Source of the DNA: Clostridiales bacterium
Lineage (GTDB): Bacteria > Bacillota > Clostridia > Oscillospirales > CAG-272
Reading direction: 5' to 3'
Length of the DNA stretch: 11,852 bases
Assembly: GCA_012511425.1 (NCBI GenBank)
Contig: JAAZGC010000201.1
Coordinates: 1-11,852 of the forward strand
The notes beneath the pieces are model-generated. The model did no database searches, was not told the DNA's origin, and worked only from the letters and a program-made list of their open reading frames with translations. Below are positions 1-6,055 of the stretch, piece after piece (the stretch's first letter is position 1; each line of letters begins with the position of its first letter). Made by a program: the position numbers and the translations under genes.

Positions 1-1
1 C

Positions 2-919
2 AAAGCTCAGGTGGCCGCCGTTTGGGACGATGATAAAAATCGCGGCGCCGAATGGGCCAGCAGGCTCGGAGTCGACTTTGTCGAGTGCCTCGACGAACTT
101 CTTGCAAGAGAAGATATCGACGCCGTAATCGTCGATACTCCTACCACGGCTCACCGCGACGTGATTATTAAAGCAGCCAAAGCCGGCAAGCATGTTTTCA
201 CCGAAAAGGCTCTCTGCCCGACTGTCGCCGAATGCGAAGATGTTAAGAAAGCAATTCTTGACGCTGGTGTTACCTTTACGATTTCTTATCCGATGCGCGG
301 CACTCCGACCGTTCAGTTTGCAAAAAAGATGATCGAATCCGGCGCATTCGGCAAGCTCAGCCTTGTCCGCATCCGCAACGGACACAACGGTGTTTCCGGT
401 AATTGGCTGCCCGCTTACTGGTTCGAGAAGAAGGACGCCGCAGGCGGCGCCATGATGGACCTCGGCTGCCATCCGATGTATACCCTGCCTTACCTCTGCG
501 GCAAACCGAAACGCATCAACGGCATATTCACCGCTCCCTTCGGCTCTAAGGTCGATGAAAACGCCGTTTCAACCATCGAGTTTGAAGGCGGAGTTATCGG
601 CATAGGCGAAACAAGCTTTATAACCTACGCAACCAAAGAAATGATCGAGATCTACGGTTCCGAAGGAACTCTTATCTCCATCAACGGCGAGGTTCAGTTC
701 AAATCTTCAAAAACCGACGCTTACGGCGCTGACTGGTTCAAGCCGAGACTGCCGCAGCCGAAACCGAGCACCATCAACCGCTTCCTCGACGCCATTATCG
801 CCGGCGAAAAGGCTCCGGAAGGACTTGGCATCGACGACGCCATCGCTCTGACCGAGCTGCTCGAAAACGCCTATATCGCGGACGAGACTAACAGATATCA
901 GCTTAGGATAGAAGCTTAA
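2..919 (+). CDS. Gfo/Idh/MocA family oxidoreductase, 5' partial
   Basis: This is a probable NAD(P)-dependent sugar or polyol dehydrogenase of the Gfo/Idh/MocA superfamily, acting in the cytoplasm. The frame is open to the left edge, so the GTG at 11 is internal. The N-terminal glycine-rich nucleotide loop, roughly 35 residues, lies outside the window. Counting from the GTG codon, the second half of the Rossmann fold is seen, with the VDTPTTAH segment at 41-48 and an EK pair at 65-66 where the family normally has EKP; here it is EKA. The C-terminal substrate domain carries the GGAMMDLGCHPMY signature at 145-157, whose His154 matches the family's catalytic-site histidine. The C-terminus looks complete and is followed by a strong terminator. 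The family assignment is secure. The substrate cannot be told from the sequence; inositol, glucose-fructose or amino-sugar-like substrates are all possible. Confidence 0.9.
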   Translation, partial: KAQVAAVWDDDKNRGAEWASRLGVDFVECLDELLAREDIDAVIVDTPTTAHRDVIIKAAKAGKHVFTEKALCPTVAECEDVKKAILDAGVTFTISYPMRGTPTVQFAKKMIESGAFGKLSLVRIRNGHNGVSGNWLPAYWFEKKDAAGGAMMDLGCHPMYTLPYLCGKPKRINGIFTAPFGSKVDENAVSTIEFEGGVIGIGETSFITYATKEMIEIYGSEGTLISINGEVQFKSSKTDAYGADWFKPRLPQPKPSTINRFLDAIIAGEKAPEGLGIDDAIALTELLENAYIADETNRYQLRIEA

Positions 920-939
920 TAATTATTCTTGTATCAATG

Positions 940-966
940 CCGGGACTTTTCTGTCCCGGTTTTTTT
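940..966 (+). terminator. Rho-independent terminator after the first oxidoreductase
   Basis: A perfect 7-bp stem, CCGGGAC paired with GTCCCGG, encloses the 6-nt loop TTTTCT. It is followed directly by seven T residues. It begins 21 bp after the stop codon of the upstream oxidoreductase, so that transcript should end here. The next gene then needs its own promoter, and one is found 26 bp downstream. Confidence 0.9.
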
Positions 967-984
967 ATTTTATTTTTCATTCAT

Positions 985-1011
985 CGAAATCGTTGACATT
1001 TTATCATTTCG
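985..1011. promoter_or_regulatory. Imperfect inverted repeat over the -35 box, candidate operator
   Basis: CGAAATCGT at 985-993 and ATCATTTCG at 1003-1011 are inverted repeats matching at 7 of 9 positions, with a perfect 6-bp outer part (CGAAAT/ATTTCG). They flank and overlap the TTGACA box at 993-998. A bound dimeric repressor would block the promoter of the downstream oxidoreductase. The palindrome is read directly. The operator role is inferred, and a short palindrome of this size could arise by chance. Confidence 0.3.
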
Positions 1012-1020
1012 GTGTATAAT
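993..1020 (+). promoter_or_regulatory. Sigma-70/sigma-A promoter for the 1074-2938 unit
   Basis: A consensus -35 box TTGACA (993-998) and a consensus -10 box TATAAT (1015-1020) are separated by 16 bp. The predicted transcript start lies near 1027, about 47 nt upstream of the ATG at 1074. No other promoter is apparent before the CPBP gene, so this one probably serves both genes. Confidence 0.85.
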
Positions 1021-1073
1021 GTTGATATACAGGATTTTGTTCTGCAAATAAAACGAAAGGACAGTTCAATTAT

Positions 1074-2069
1074 ATGAAAAAAATAAAGATAGCCCAAATC
1101 GGGACCAGCGCCAACAGCCATGGAAACCCGATTTTCGACAGCCTGCAAAAACAGAGCGATATGTTCGTAATCGCGGGATTTGCAATGCCGGAAAACGAAC
1201 GAGAGAAATTCCCGCGAAACATGAAGCTTTTTGAGAGCTTCCGCGAAATGACCGTCGATGAAATATTGAGTGATGATTCCATTGAGGCAGTCGCGGTTGA
1301 GACGGAAGAAATTTATCTTACAAAATACGCTTTGATGGCTGCCAGAGCCGGGAAGCATATTCATATGGAAAAACCGGGCGGGCGCGAGCTTTCGGAGTTT
1401 GAAGAATTAATTGAAACAGTTAGAGCCGGAAAAACGGTTTTTCACACCGGCTACATGTACCGATACAACCCGTATGTTATCGATCTGCTCAAACGCATCA
1501 AGGAAGGCGAACTCGGCGATATAATATCTGTCGAGGCTCAGATGAACTGCCGCCATCCGGAGTCGGTTCGCAGCTGGCTTTCAGCATTTCCGGGCGGGAT
1601 GATGTTCTTTCTCGGCTGTCATCTGATCGATCTCATATACAGAATTCAGGGTGAACCGAAAAACATAATCCCGCTGAATCGAACAACAGGTTATCTTGGG
1701 GCTTCGGGAGAAGATTTCGGCATGGCGATTTTTGAATACGACAGAGGCGTTTCCTTTGCTAAAACCTGCGCCGTCGAACGCGGAGGATTTGCGCGAAGAC
1801 AGCTTGTCGTGACCGGAACCGAAAGGACCTTTGAAATAAAACCCTTTGAAATGTCCGCTCCGGGCGGCATTTGGACCGGTAAAATCGAGTTTTTCAGCGA
1901 CGCATGGGCGGACAGTGGCGTTTATACCGAAACCGCCGTTTTCGATCGCTACGACGCTATGATGAACGGTTTCGGGCGCATGGTGCGCGGCGAGATTGAA
2001 AATCCTTACACATATGATTATGAGCTTGGTTTATACAGGACCGTACTGCGCGCCTGCAATGCTTTATAG
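1074..2069 (+). CDS. Divergent Gfo/Idh/MocA family oxidoreductase
   Basis: A 331-residue predicted cytoplasmic dehydrogenase of normal length for the superfamily. The N-terminal Rossmann domain starts IKIAQIGTSANSHG (4-17), where the usual GxGxxG loop is replaced by a serine- and asparagine-rich loop with only scattered glycines. The central EKPGG (99-103) contains the family lysine. The C-terminal domain has FLGCHLIDLIYRIQG (179-193), with His183 and Asp186 at the expected catalytic-site positions. The ATG start is preceded by AAAGGA at 1056-1061, a rather long 12-nt spacing, and by a consensus promoter. A CPBP gene follows after 29 bp with no terminator between, suggesting one transcript. 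It differs clearly from the oxidoreductase upstream, so the two are not a recent duplication. Family confidence is high; substrate and even nucleotide use are uncertain because of the odd loop. Confidence 0.9.
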   Translation: MKKIKIAQIGTSANSHGNPIFDSLQKQSDMFVIAGFAMPENEREKFPRNMKLFESFREMTVDEILSDDSIEAVAVETEEIYLTKYALMAARAGKHIHMEKPGGRELSEFEELIETVRAGKTVFHTGYMYRYNPYVIDLLKRIKEGELGDIISVEAQMNCRHPESVRSWLSAFPGGMMFFLGCHLIDLIYRIQGEPKNIIPLNRTTGYLGASGEDFGMAIFEYDRGVSFAKTCAVERGGFARRQLVVTGTERTFEIKPFEMSAPGGIWTGKIEFFSDAWADSGVYTETAVFDRYDAMMNGFGRMVRGEIENPYTYDYELGLYRTVLRACNAL

Positions 2070-2072
2070 ACA

Positions 2073-2102
2073 ATGAAATCAATAATTATTTGCATTAAAT
2101 GA
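2073..2102 (+). other. Nine-codon mini-ORF linking two genes
   Basis: An ATG at 2073, three bases after the oxidoreductase stop, opens nine codons (MKSIIICIK) and ends at a TGA (2100-2102) that overlaps the CPBP start ATG (2099-2101) as ATGA. The CPBP start has no visible Shine-Dalgarno sequence, so reinitiation through this mini-ORF is conceivable. The mini-ORF itself also lacks a ribosome binding site, and the arrangement may be chance. Confidence 0.15.
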
Positions 2103-2938
2103 AAACAAAAATTAAGAAAATACTGATTACAGCCGGAAAAGTCCTGTTGTTTTTTGTCGGTTGGACACTGTTAATCGGTCCGGTGTTTCTTTTGGTCCCG
2201 GACACGCTGATCGGAGCTGTATGGAGATTTTTGTCCGAGTTGATTCCCTTTTTATTTATCGTCGGATTTACATTACTGTTTTGGCTTTTTGAAAAGAAAC
2301 GCATAAAACTGTGCATTGTTACTTATCCTGTAAAAAATATCCTCATCGGCGTTTTGGCGGGGATTATCTGGATCGGAGCTGCGGCAGGCATATTAGTTAT
2401 ATCCGGGACAATGAAAATCGTTGCCTGCAATTCCGTTCCGATGCTTTGGTTATGGATAATTTCGGTATTCATCAATGCGGCGATGCAGGAATTGCTTGTC
2501 AGAGGATATCTCTACCAGATGCTGAAAACCGATTACAACGTTTTTGCTGCTGCCATAGTAACAACCGCTTTATTCACACTCATGCACGGCGGAGCTTTCG
2601 AAGCAGGTATAATTCCTGTTATGAATGTTCTGACAATGAGTATTTTGATGACGGTTGTAACGGAATATACACAGTCTTTGATTGCACCCGTTATTATGCA
2701 TTTCATCTGGAATTGTGCCGGAGCGGTCATCCTCGGCGGAGTAAATCTGGCGGACGATTACCCGAGTTTATGTACGTCGGAGTTTACCGGAAACGAATTG
2801 ATCGCGGGCGGCGCGCCTAAGATTGAGGGCAGCATTGTCGTTTTGGTTCTTAATATTCTGCTGATTTCAGGGTTTGTTTTTCTTTCGGAAATGAAGAAAG
2901 CGAAAGTTTCTGTCCTGACTGCCGCAAATAACCCTTAG
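2099..2938 (+). CDS. CPBP family intramembrane protease-like protein
   Basis: A 279-residue polytopic membrane protein with a C-terminal CPBP (CAAX protease and bacteriocin-processing, Abi) domain. Hydrophobic segments are seen at about 12-33, 46-64, 80-103, 113-128, 148-165, 168-188, 194-213 and 246-264. Motif 1 is QELLVRG (130-136), where the family usual is EExxxRG; motif 2 is FTLMH (159-163); motif 3 is HFIWN (201-205). Known members cleave prenylated or small peptide substrates within the membrane, and bacterial ones are often linked to bacteriocin self-immunity. The first glutamate, the presumed water-activating residue in Rce1-type enzymes, is Gln130, so activity is uncertain. No bacteriocin precursor is visible nearby. 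It is probably cotranscribed with the oxidoreductase upstream. The ATG at 2099 has no clear Shine-Dalgarno sequence. The stop lies 6 bp from the end of a convergent gene. Confidence 0.85.
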   Translation: MKTKIKKILITAGKVLLFFVGWTLLIGPVFLLVPDTLIGAVWRFLSELIPFLFIVGFTLLFWLFEKKRIKLCIVTYPVKNILIGVLAGIIWIGAAAGILVISGTMKIVACNSVPMLWLWIISVFINAAMQELLVRGYLYQMLKTDYNVFAAAIVTTALFTLMHGGAFEAGIIPVMNVLTMSILMTVVTEYTQSLIAPVIMHFIWNCAGAVILGGVNLADDYPSLCTSEFTGNELIAGGAPKIEGSIVVLVLNILLISGFVFLSEMKKAKVSVLTAANNP

Positions 2939-2954
2939 ATAAGTTTAGATAAGT
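2935..2954. repeat. Perfect 10-bp tandem duplication across two stop codons
   Basis: TTAGATAAGT occurs twice, head to tail, at 2935-2944 and 2945-2954. The first copy contains the TAG stop of the CPBP gene. The second contains the TAA stop of the convergent GNAT gene on the minus strand. Removing one copy would leave both proteins intact and make the two stops overlap, so the duplication appears to be a recent slippage event that is neutral for coding. Confidence 0.85.
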
Positions 2955-3862
2955 TGTTTTATAAACACTTCGTCTTTGTTTTTTGCTTTACAGCCGGGAG
3001 CTTTTCTGTATCCGTTTCTAAGATAAAACCGCTCCGCCGTATCGGTTGTTAAAATGCTTGTGTGTATTCCCTGACGTCTGAAATGATCCTCGGCAAGACG
3101 CAGTAGCGCTGCGCCGTGCCCGCTATTGCGGTATTCTTCTGCTACCCAGAATTCACTGATAAAACCGACGGTTTCTTCAAAGAACCAGCTTGTAAAGTTC
3201 TCCTTATTGAATTGAATAAATCCTATGATATTACCTTCTTCATTCGATCTTATATAGGCTTTAACGCCTTCGTCATTCATCTCACGAAACAGACTATCCC
3301 AATCGTTTACGTTAATACCCAACTCGGAAAAGTACTTTTGAAATGCCTCCCGGAACCGCAGGTCGCAGAAATCAGAAACCAAATCATCGGAAAATCCCGA
3401 GTTTGGGTTCGGAAATCGATATCTGAGATTAAGACAATCCGGAACGGAATCATCTATATAGCCGGTATCTGAAAATCCGACTTTTTCAAAGATACGCAAT
3501 GCCGATTTGTTTTCTATATTGACGCAGACTTCGACACAATCGTATTTCTCTTCTTTTGCAAGTTCTTGCAGAATCATGCGAAGCGCTTCGGTGCCGAATC
3601 CTTTTCCCTGGAAATGTTTATCTATCATGAACTGCTGCAGATCATAGCAGGCTGGTTCATCATCCAGATCTTTTACTAATGCGACGCCGATTATCGTCCG
3701 ATCATCTGCAATTCCTATCACTTTTACGCGGCAGGAACGATAAACATAACCTCTCGCGATAATTCCGACGGCGCTGTCAAGATAAGCTTTCTGATTTTCT
3801 TCAACTGTCAGTTTTGCAACTTCATGCCAGTTATCCTCATTTACTTCAATAAGTTTGAGCAA
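2945..3862 (-). CDS. Tandem GNAT-domain N-acetyltransferase
   Basis: A 305-residue cytoplasmic protein made of two GNAT folds, each predicted to bind acetyl-CoA. The first (about 1-150) resembles small BltD/spermidine-type acetyltransferases, with the pyrophosphate-binding loop QGKGFG at 85-90 and a following NKSALRIFEKVGF segment at 118-130. The second (about 165-305) has the loop RNSGHGA at 245-251 and ends with ERFYLRNGYRKAPG at 277-290. Single-domain relatives are about 140-170 residues, so the length fits a fusion. The start is TTG at 3862-3860: an in-frame TGA lies two codons upstream, and AGGAG sits 9 nt before it. No strong promoter was found between it and the hairpin behind the solute-binding gene, so it may depend on readthrough or a weak promoter. 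The substrate, whether polyamine, drug or peptide, cannot be told. Confidence 0.88.
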   Translation of the reverse strand: MLKLIEVNEDNWHEVAKLTVEENQKAYLDSAVGIIARGYVYRSCRVKVIGIADDRTIIGVALVKDLDDEPACYDLQQFMIDKHFQGKGFGTEALRMILQELAKEEKYDCVEVCVNIENKSALRIFEKVGFSDTGYIDDSVPDCLNLRYRFPNPNSGFSDDLVSDFCDLRFREAFQKYFSELGINVNDWDSLFREMNDEGVKAYIRSNEEGNIIGFIQFNKENFTSWFFEETVGFISEFWVAEEYRNSGHGAALLRLAEDHFRRQGIHTSILTTDTAERFYLRNGYRKAPGCKAKNKDEVFIKQLI

Positions 3863-3871
3863 TATTCAATT

Positions 3872-3876
3872 CTCCT
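3872..3876 (-). promoter_or_regulatory. Ribosome binding site that fixes a TTG start
   Basis: On the minus strand AGGAG (3876-3872) lies 9 nt upstream of TTG (3862-3860). A TGA codon in the same frame at 3868-3866 rules out any earlier start. This supports initiation at TTG for the tandem GNAT protein. Confidence 0.75.
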
Positions 3877-3912
3877 AATATCAGGCAGTTTAACCGAAAT
3901 AAGACCTGCTGT

Positions 3913-3942
3913 AGAAAACCGCCTTTTGAAAGACGGTTTTCT
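3913..3942 (-). terminator. Hairpin terminator after the solute-binding protein gene
   Basis: AGAAAACCG (3913-3921) pairs perfectly with CGGTTTTCT (3934-3942). An inner CTT/AAG stem extends it past one mismatch and leaves a TTGA loop. Read on the minus strand the hairpin starts 26 nt after the stop of the solute-binding protein gene. Its T-run is part of the 3' arm, with no long free U tail, so termination may be partial and allow readthrough into the GNAT gene. Confidence 0.55.
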
Positions 3943-3967
3943 GTATTTTATTGATTTTTCTCTTGAA

Positions 3968-5428
3968 TTACTGGTTCCCGGCTTCATAAGCGTCAATCGC
4001 TTTGTCGATGTTTTTCTGGATAGTGGTTTCATACTTGGCAAAATATGATGCGAAGTCGGATTTATTCTTCCAGAGCATATCTGTAATCTTCGTGTCGCAG
4101 TAATCGAAAGCTATCTGATATGGATATGAAAGCGTATTGAAGACAATATCAAGCATCGGTCCCGATTCGGTGTCGCGGGCAATTTTGCCGTTGAGCATGA
4201 TGTCGTAATAAGCGGGGACAACGGTGGAGACCGACTCAAAACTCAGCGACTCAATTATTATTCCGGTGCGCTCAAGGTCGGAAGCGGTGACCGGTATCAG
4301 CATAACATACGGCGTTCCGCCGAAGTGATAGTATTCTTCCTGTTCCTCTGTATATTTCGGGCTTGGGATGAAGCCGAAATCGGCGTCCATGTCGCGCAGC
4401 GAATGGGTGTTTCCGACAGCTTCGTTGTAGAAGAGAGCCTTACCGGCGATAAACTGGTCAAGACCGCCGTGGTTACCGGAAGTACCGTACGGAGCGAGGA
4501 AACCGGGTGTGGCATAAAGGTCGGCTATCGCCTGATAGCGGTCGTAATTAAAGGTATTTGCAAGATCGAAATACGGCATGTCGTCGCTGTCTTTGGTAAC
4601 GCTGAGTTTCGCGCCGACGCCGTAAACAAGCGCCTCTGCGCCGACTCTTGACCATGATGTATAACCGTACTGATCGTCGTTGCCCCATTCGCCGTCTCCG
4701 TCGATATCAAGAGCGACGGCGGTGCCCATTTCTTTCATCTTGTCAAGTACCCACTTGTTGTCTTCAACAAGCTGGTAGGGGTTGTCAAGCTCGTAGTTTT
4801 CTCGGAGCGTTTTATTGAACATAAGTCCGCGGACTTCGTCGTAGTGAGTGGTATCGAAAAGACTTATGGCATAATATACTTTGCCGTTTATCGAGGTATC
4901 GCGGATGCTGTTCTGAACCCACCAGGGCTTTGTGAGGTCGATATACGGAATATTTGCGTATATCGTCGCTTCACCCTTTGTAGTCGACGTGAAAGCATCA
5001 AAGGTGGTTATCAGGATGCAGTCATAAGCATCTTCACCGGCGGCTATCGATTTTGAAGCGGTTGAAGCTGCACCGGAATTGCTTATTTCAACTATCGAGA
5101 CTCCGAACTGCTCGGATGTCGCAAGGTTGCGCTTATAGATTGCGTCATTCAGAGCCTCACCGTTCGCTTCTTCGGCGGTTATGGCATATGTCACCATCCA
5201 GTCGGCTGTATTTCCGTTCAAAAATTTGAACTCATATCCGTCGAATTTTATATCCTGCGGAAGATCCGGGCGAAGCTCGGTGGTTGTTTCGGCTGCATTT
5301 TCTGCTGTTGCGTCGGGAGAAACGGTTGTTATGCTCGGGGTGTTCGAAGATTCGCTTTTGCCGCAGCCGGCGAGCATGACTGCGAAAACAATAACCGCGA
5401 GTAAGGCTGCCACAATTTTCTTTTTCAT
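3968..5428 (-). CDS. Extracellular solute-binding lipoprotein, family 1 type
   Basis: A 486-residue predicted substrate-capturing lipoprotein of an ABC importer, most likely for sugars or oligosaccharides. The N-terminus is a classic lipoprotein signal: KKK, then a hydrophobic core (5-18), then lipobox LAGC (19-22) with Cys22 as lipid anchor. A Ser/Thr/Glu-rich linker follows to about residue 55. The mature part has the length and aromatic content of family 1 binding proteins. DIDGDGEWGNDDQYG (241-255) is an EF-hand-like DxDxDG loop that may bind calcium, a feature common in clostridial members. The ATG start has AAGAGGT at 5447-5441, 13 nt upstream, and a strong extended -10 promoter. No permease or ATPase genes lie beside it, so it is an orphan that must work with components encoded elsewhere. 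Substrate unknown. Confidence 0.9.
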   Translation of the reverse strand: MKKKIVAALLAVIVFAVMLAGCGKSESSNTPSITTVSPDATAENAAETTTELRPDLPQDIKFDGYEFKFLNGNTADWMVTYAITAEEANGEALNDAIYKRNLATSEQFGVSIVEISNSGAASTASKSIAAGEDAYDCILITTFDAFTSTTKGEATIYANIPYIDLTKPWWVQNSIRDTSINGKVYYAISLFDTTHYDEVRGLMFNKTLRENYELDNPYQLVEDNKWVLDKMKEMGTAVALDIDGDGEWGNDDQYGYTSWSRVGAEALVYGVGAKLSVTKDSDDMPYFDLANTFNYDRYQAIADLYATPGFLAPYGTSGNHGGLDQFIAGKALFYNEAVGNTHSLRDMDADFGFIPSPKYTEEQEEYYHFGGTPYVMLIPVTASDLERTGIIIESLSFESVSTVVPAYYDIMLNGKIARDTESGPMLDIVFNTLSYPYQIAFDYCDTKITDMLWKNKSDFASYFAKYETTIQKNIDKAIDAYEAGNQ

Positions 5429-5471
5429 GATGTTATACTGACCTCTTAAAAAAATGTTTTGTATTTGAAAT

Positions 5472-5501
5472 ATTATAGCATAATCGCCCCCCGTTTGTCA
5501 A
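5472..5501 (-). promoter_or_regulatory. Promoter of the solute-binding protein gene, extended -10
   Basis: Read on the minus strand, TTGACA (5501-5496) and TATAAT (5477-5472) are 18 bp apart. TGC precedes the -10 box directly, giving an extended -10 element. A G-rich run, GGGGGG, lies inside the spacer. The predicted start is about 35-40 nt upstream of the ATG at 5428. Confidence 0.85.
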
Positions 5502-5557
5502 TATTATTTTGTTTATATTGCCGATTTTAACACGATTCCGTTACATATAAATCACCT

Positions 5558-5576
5558 TTTCGGTTAATATTTCGGT
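5558..5576. repeat. Short direct repeats in the divergent promoter region
   Basis: TTTCGGT occurs at 5558-5564 and again at 5570-5576, 12 bp apart, ending 9 bp before the -35 box of the ACP promoter. Just upstream, CGATT occurs at 5522-5526 and 5533-5537, 11 bp apart. Spacing near one helical turn suggests possible same-face protein contacts between the two divergent promoters. The repeats are short and a regulatory role is only a guess. Confidence 0.3.
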
Positions 5577-5585
5577 AGGTCGATA

Positions 5586-5614
5586 TTGACATGCGTCAGC
5601 TGCTGTGGTATAAT
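5586..5614 (+). promoter_or_regulatory. Consensus promoter of the ACP gene
   Basis: TTGACA (5586-5591) and TATAAT (5609-5614) match the sigma-70/sigma-A consensus perfectly with the ideal 17-bp spacing. The expected transcript start is near 5621, leaving a leader of about 20 nt that contains the ribosome binding site. The promoter also shows that an in-frame ATG at 5591 lies in the -35 box and cannot be the real start. Confidence 0.93.
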
Positions 5615-5628
5615 TATTCAAGAACGTT

Positions 5629-5634
5629 GAGGAG
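5629..5634 (+). promoter_or_regulatory. Ribosome binding site of the ACP gene
   Basis: GAGGAG lies 7 nt before the ATG at 5642. Together with the promoter position it decides in favour of the 76-residue start over the longer reading frame that opens at 5591. Confidence 0.9.
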
Positions 5635-5641
5635 AGTTATT

Positions 5642-5872
5642 ATGAACAAAAAACTTATCGATATTATTACCGAGTGCACAAAATTAAAGAAAGAAGAGAT
5701 TTCATCGGATGCGGAGCTTACCGACGATCTCGGTCTGAGTTCTCTTGATATCGCAAATATTTTTATTGAAATCGAAGAACAGCTCGGCTGCGTTGCCACC
5801 GATAAAGAAATCGATAAAATGAAAACGGTCGGAGATATAGAAGCTTATCTGACAAAACATCTGGATTGGTAA
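5642..5872 (+). CDS. Stand-alone acyl carrier protein
   Basis: A 76-residue acidic protein, the usual length of an acyl carrier protein. The motif DDLGLSSLDIANI (28-40) matches the DSL-type site. Ser34, just before Leu35-Asp36, is the predicted attachment point for 4'-phosphopantetheine; the residue before it is Ser rather than the common Asp. Four helices are suggested by the hydrophobic pattern. The cytoplasmic role is to carry acyl or aminoacyl groups as thioesters. No fatty-acid synthase, ketosynthase, adenylation-domain or phosphopantetheinyl transferase gene is in the window, so it is an orphan with its own strong promoter and terminator. It could be a second fatty-acid ACP or a specialised carrier such as one for lipoteichoic acid D-alanylation. 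The motif alone cannot tell these apart. Confidence 0.92.
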   Translation: MNKKLIDIITECTKLKKEEISSDAELTDDLGLSSLDIANIFIEIEEQLGCVATDKEIDKMKTVGDIEAYLTKHLDW

Positions 5873-5895
5873 CCGTTTATACGCATATGCGCGTA

Positions 5896-5923
5896 TGCGC
5901 GTCGGCAGACGGCGCGCTTTTTT
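5896..5923 (+). terminator. Terminator after the ACP gene
   Basis: GCGC-GTC (5897-5903) pairs with GAC-GGCGCGC (5908-5917) through a GGCA tetraloop, with one bulged G on the 3' arm. Six T residues (5918-5923) follow. A second hairpin, ATACGC/GCGTAT at 5879-5896, sits just upstream in an alternating CG/AT-rich stretch. The ACP gene is therefore probably a single-gene transcript. Confidence 0.75.
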
Positions 5924-6026
5924 ATTTCTCCTCCGAATCGTCTCAATAAATCCTCCGCAAAAACATCATTGCTTTTGCCGAGTTAACTTAAATTTTACTT
6001 TTATCTTACAAGAATTTGTTAATGTC

Positions 6027-6055
6027 TTGCATTCGGCGGAAAAATATGCTACAAT
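6027..6055 (+). promoter_or_regulatory. Promoter of the CotH/F5/8C pair
   Basis: TTGCAT (6027-6032) and TACAAT (6050-6055) are 17 bp apart, and TGC just before the -10 box makes it an extended -10. A TATAAT at 6055-6060 is an alternative -10 with 22-bp spacing and is less likely. The rest of the 228-bp gap upstream holds the ACP terminator and an AT-rich stretch in which I see no further element. Confidence 0.7.

Noticed and set aside
981..1364. 127-codon minus-strand frame covering the start of the second oxidoreductase
   Set aside because: It runs antisense through a real promoter and the conserved Rossmann domain; no family resemblance is visible.
2311..2820. 169-codon plus-strand reading frame inside the CPBP gene
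   Set aside because: It lies fully within a gene with clear CPBP motifs and membrane helices. Its product is rich in Cys, Arg and His with no recognisable pattern, as expected of a frame shadow.
5591..5641. Longer 93-residue start for the ACP at the ATG at 5591
   Set aside because: The ATG overlaps the -35 box of a consensus promoter, and the added residues do not resemble an ACP N-terminus. GAGGAG 7 nt before 5642 marks the true start.
5879..5900. Alternating CG/AT stretch with short palindromes as a repeat element or protein site
   Set aside because: It sits directly after the ACP stop and merges with the terminator; local hairpin formation explains it well enough.
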